Source: Verrucomicrobiaceae bacterium (GTDB taxonomy: Bacteria > Verrucomicrobiota > Verrucomicrobiae > Verrucomicrobiales > Akkermansiaceae). Taken from it: a stretch of 7,139 bases of DNA. The stretch covers positions 1-7,139 of the forward strand of contig CANBTO010000254.1 of NCBI GenBank assembly GCA_947372405.1, in the 5' to 3' direction. Both the position numbers and the translations under genes were made by a program. Positions 5,876 through 7,139 of the stretch are shown piece after piece. Under the pieces are notes generated by a model, which was not told the origin of the DNA, did not search any database, and was given only the letters and a program-made list of their open reading frames with translations. Position 1 is the stretch's first letter. Every line of letters starts with the position of its first letter.

Positions 5876-6503
5876 GGTCGTGGGCGGGGTTGGCCGGTTT
5901 GGCGTTGGCTGATAGAGCAAGCAGCGAGTCACGCATGCGCACCAGGAAATCGTGGCGGGGTTCGTCCTCGCGCGGCCCCTCGCAGGTGGGACCGAAGATC
6001 GCGGTGCCGATGAGCGGGACCATCAGGATCTCACCCTTTGGCAGGATGCGGTTGAGGTTTTCCAGATAGACCGGGATCAGCTCCACATGCGGATGGCGCT
6101 TCGCCAGCGCATGGATGCCGGCGCGGAACTCCGCCACCCGGCCGTCCTCGCTGCGCGTGCCTTCGGGAAAGATGATGAGGTCGCAGCCATCGTCCATCGC
6201 AGCAGCCATTTTGCCGATAGGGTCGTCGTCCCGCGTGATTTTCCCCCGAGGGATCAGCACCGCTCGGAAGACCTTGTGAGCCAGCCAGCGGCGGAGGGGA
6301 CCCTTGTCCCAGTAATCCGCCGCAGCCACCGGGCGGACGCGTTTGCGGAAATGTTTCGGCAGCGCCGCCCAGATCACGACGAAATCGAGATGCGAGGAAT
6401 GGTTCGCAAAATAGATCCTCGGCGGCCCGTCAGTGGCGGGCTCGTTGAGTCGATGGACGCCGGTGACGAACCGGACCAGCAGTGCGACGAAATCACGGAT
6501 CAT
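5865..6503 (-). CDS. plsC: Lysophospholipid/1-acyl-glycerol-3-phosphate acyltransferase family protein
   Basis: This is a membrane-associated acyltransferase of the PlsC/LPLAT family, 212 residues long. Such enzymes add an acyl chain to lysophosphatidic acid to make phosphatidic acid. The catalytic HX4D motif is NHSSHLD, with His35 and Asp40, preceded by the conserved IYFAN. The glycerol-phosphate-binding FPEGTRS motif is at residues 112-118. LIPVYLENL (142-150) fits the later conserved block. The hydrophobic N-terminus (about 4-16) probably anchors it at the membrane. It is the first gene of a minus-strand pair and overlaps cdsA by 11 nt, so its likely product is the substrate of the next enzyme. 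No strong Shine-Dalgarno precedes the ATG at 6501-6503. The family is certain. Exact acceptor specificity is inferred from the cdsA neighbour, and the genome may hold another housekeeping plsC. Confidence 0.87.
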   Translation of the reverse strand: MIRDFVALLVRFVTGVHRLNEPATDGPPRIYFANHSSHLDFVVIWAALPKHFRKRVRPVAAADYWDKGPLRRWLAHKVFRAVLIPRGKITRDDDPIGKMAAAMDDGCDLIIFPEGTRSEDGRVAEFRAGIHALAKRHPHVELIPVYLENLNRILPKGEILMVPLIGTAIFGPTCEGPREDEPRHDFLVRMRDSLLALSANAKPANPAHDHAH

Positions 6504-6692
6504 GGCCAGTGGACGAACACGTTCAGATGCTAGCCAATCGTTGTTTCAATGAAAGACATTTGAGGTGTCTGGATTCCTGACGCGGCGGTGGTGGGATGAA
6601 TGCATGCTTCGCCAGTTCTGGATTTCAGAACTTGCTAAGTCCGCAGGCTTCATGATTGAACCGAACCAGAACAATTCATCCCCCAAGAATCC
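6504..6692. other. Divergent intergenic region between plsC and the TMEM43-family gene
   Basis: This 189-bp gap must hold the promoters for both divergent genes. I could not pick convincing -35 and -10 boxes on either strand. It contains an 11-bp palindrome, TTTCAATGAAA (6544-6554), and the inverted repeat at 6614-6632 listed separately. No additional gene is apparent. Confidence 0.55.
6614..6632. promoter_or_regulatory. 19-bp inverted repeat, candidate operator
   Basis: AGTTCTG (6614-6620) and CAGAACT (6626-6632) form a perfect 7-bp inverted repeat around a 5-nt spacer. It lies 60 bp before the start of the TMEM43-family gene and about 110 bp before plsC. The size and symmetry fit a dimeric repressor site, and the arm length is too short and AT-rich for a strong terminator. 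The binding protein is unknown. Confidence 0.35.
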
Positions 6693-7139
6693 ATGAGCAA
6701 CGAAATCTTCACCACCACCAGCAGCACCTCCTGGTTCAGCCGTATCGGCGGAGCCATCCTTGGAGTGCCTATCGGAATCCTTCTGTTCGCGGGAGCATTC
6801 ATTGTTCTTTGGATGAACGAGGGACGCGCGATCCACCGGCAAAAGACGCTGGAAACCGGAGCCAGGATGGTTGTATCCGTGTCTGCGGACGGTCCGACGG
6901 ATGCGAACGAGGGCAGGCTCGTCCATGTGACCGGCAAAGCCGAGGCGACGGGACCGGCGTCCGATGCGGATTTTGGAATCACCTCCAGTTCCCTCAGGCT
7001 GCGCCGCAACGTGGAGATGTATCAGTGGATGGAAGCCAAGAAAACCGAGAAAAGGAAAAAGCTGGGTGGCAGCGAGGAGAACGTCACCACCTACACCTAT
7101 TCCAAGGACTGGTCGTCGTCATTGAACGATTCATCGAAG
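6693..7139 (+). CDS. TMEM43 family membrane protein, 5' part
   Basis: The first 149 residues are present and the frame is open to the right edge, so the C-terminal part lies outside the window. The protein has a short polar N-terminus, then a hydrophobic segment (about 18-41) ending in LWMNEGRAIH. Next come a GARMVVSVSAD stretch (56-66), NEGRLVHVTG (72-81), DADFGI (91-96), the LRLRRNVEMYQW block (101-112), KKLGG (122-126) and TTYTYSKDW (132-140). The order FWNEGRA, NEGKLVH, LRRxVEMYQW and TYTYxKxW is the pattern I know from bacterial members of the TMEM43 (DUF1625) family. Human TMEM43 (LUMA) sits in the inner nuclear membrane. The bacterial role is not established. The start ATG 6693-6695 places the first membrane segment normally, and no clear Shine-Dalgarno is present. 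It is divergent from plsC-cdsA. Confidence 0.85.
   Translation, partial: MSNEIFTTTSSTSWFSRIGGAILGVPIGILLFAGAFIVLWMNEGRAIHRQKTLETGARMVVSVSADGPTDANEGRLVHVTGKAEATGPASDADFGITSSSLRLRRNVEMYQWMEAKKTEKRKKLGGSEENVTTYTYSKDWSSSLNDSSK

Noticed and set aside
5876..5932. Upstream GTG start for cdsA
   Set aside because: It would add a proline-rich leader of 19 residues overlapping the acyltransferase more deeply. The ATG at 5873-5875 sits just before the first membrane segment.
6614..6632. LexA/SOS box
   Set aside because: The GTTC and GAAC half-sites are 9 nt apart, not the closer spacing expected of a GTTC-N-GAAC type LexA site, and neither neighbour is a DNA-repair gene.

Overview
The window looks like the chromosome of a GC-rich Gram-negative bacterium. 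A Verrucomicrobiota or related PVC-group host is my best guess, with modest confidence. The reasons are the general look of the proteins, a bacterial TMEM43-family gene, and CGAATC-rich and CGCAAAG-rich intergenic repeats of a kind I associate with such genomes. There is no rRNA or other direct marker.

The left third (1-2680) is accessory DNA. It starts with the C-terminal part of an IS256-family transposase on the minus strand (about 1-431), which runs off the left edge. Its 5' part is replaced by about 70 bp that could be the tail of a gene cassette ending in TGA at 500. Next is a hairpin (about 513-597) with the anatomy of an integron attC site: AAC/GTT R boxes, 5-nt unpaired spacers, and GCTC L boxes with one extra C and one extra A on the 5' arm. 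Directly after the GTT of this site begins a full-length group II intron (598-2680). It has GTGCG at its 5' end, an open frame for a reverse transcriptase/maturase with intact RT motifs (890-2578), domain V (2608-2640), and domain VI with a candidate branch-point A at 2673. No integrase gene is visible, so the attC is a lone or off-array site as far as this window shows.

The rest (2681-7139) is ordinary chromosomal sequence. On the minus strand lie metG (methionyl-tRNA synthetase, 2796-4370) and an overlapping plsC-like/cdsA pair (6503 down to 4874). That pair would make phosphatidic acid and convert it to CDP-diacylglycerol, two consecutive steps of phospholipid synthesis. Between metG and cdsA is a 503-bp non-coding stretch. 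It contains a 7-bp tandem repeat and a nested inverted-repeat element (4531-4843) whose core is a palindrome of six GATTCG-type hexamers spaced exactly 9 nt apart. Divergent from plsC, on the plus strand, is the 5' part of a TMEM43-family membrane protein gene (6693 to the right edge).

The most notable observation is the group II intron sitting exactly at the end of an attC site, on the cassette-sense strand. I found no evidence for a wholly new multi-gene system.
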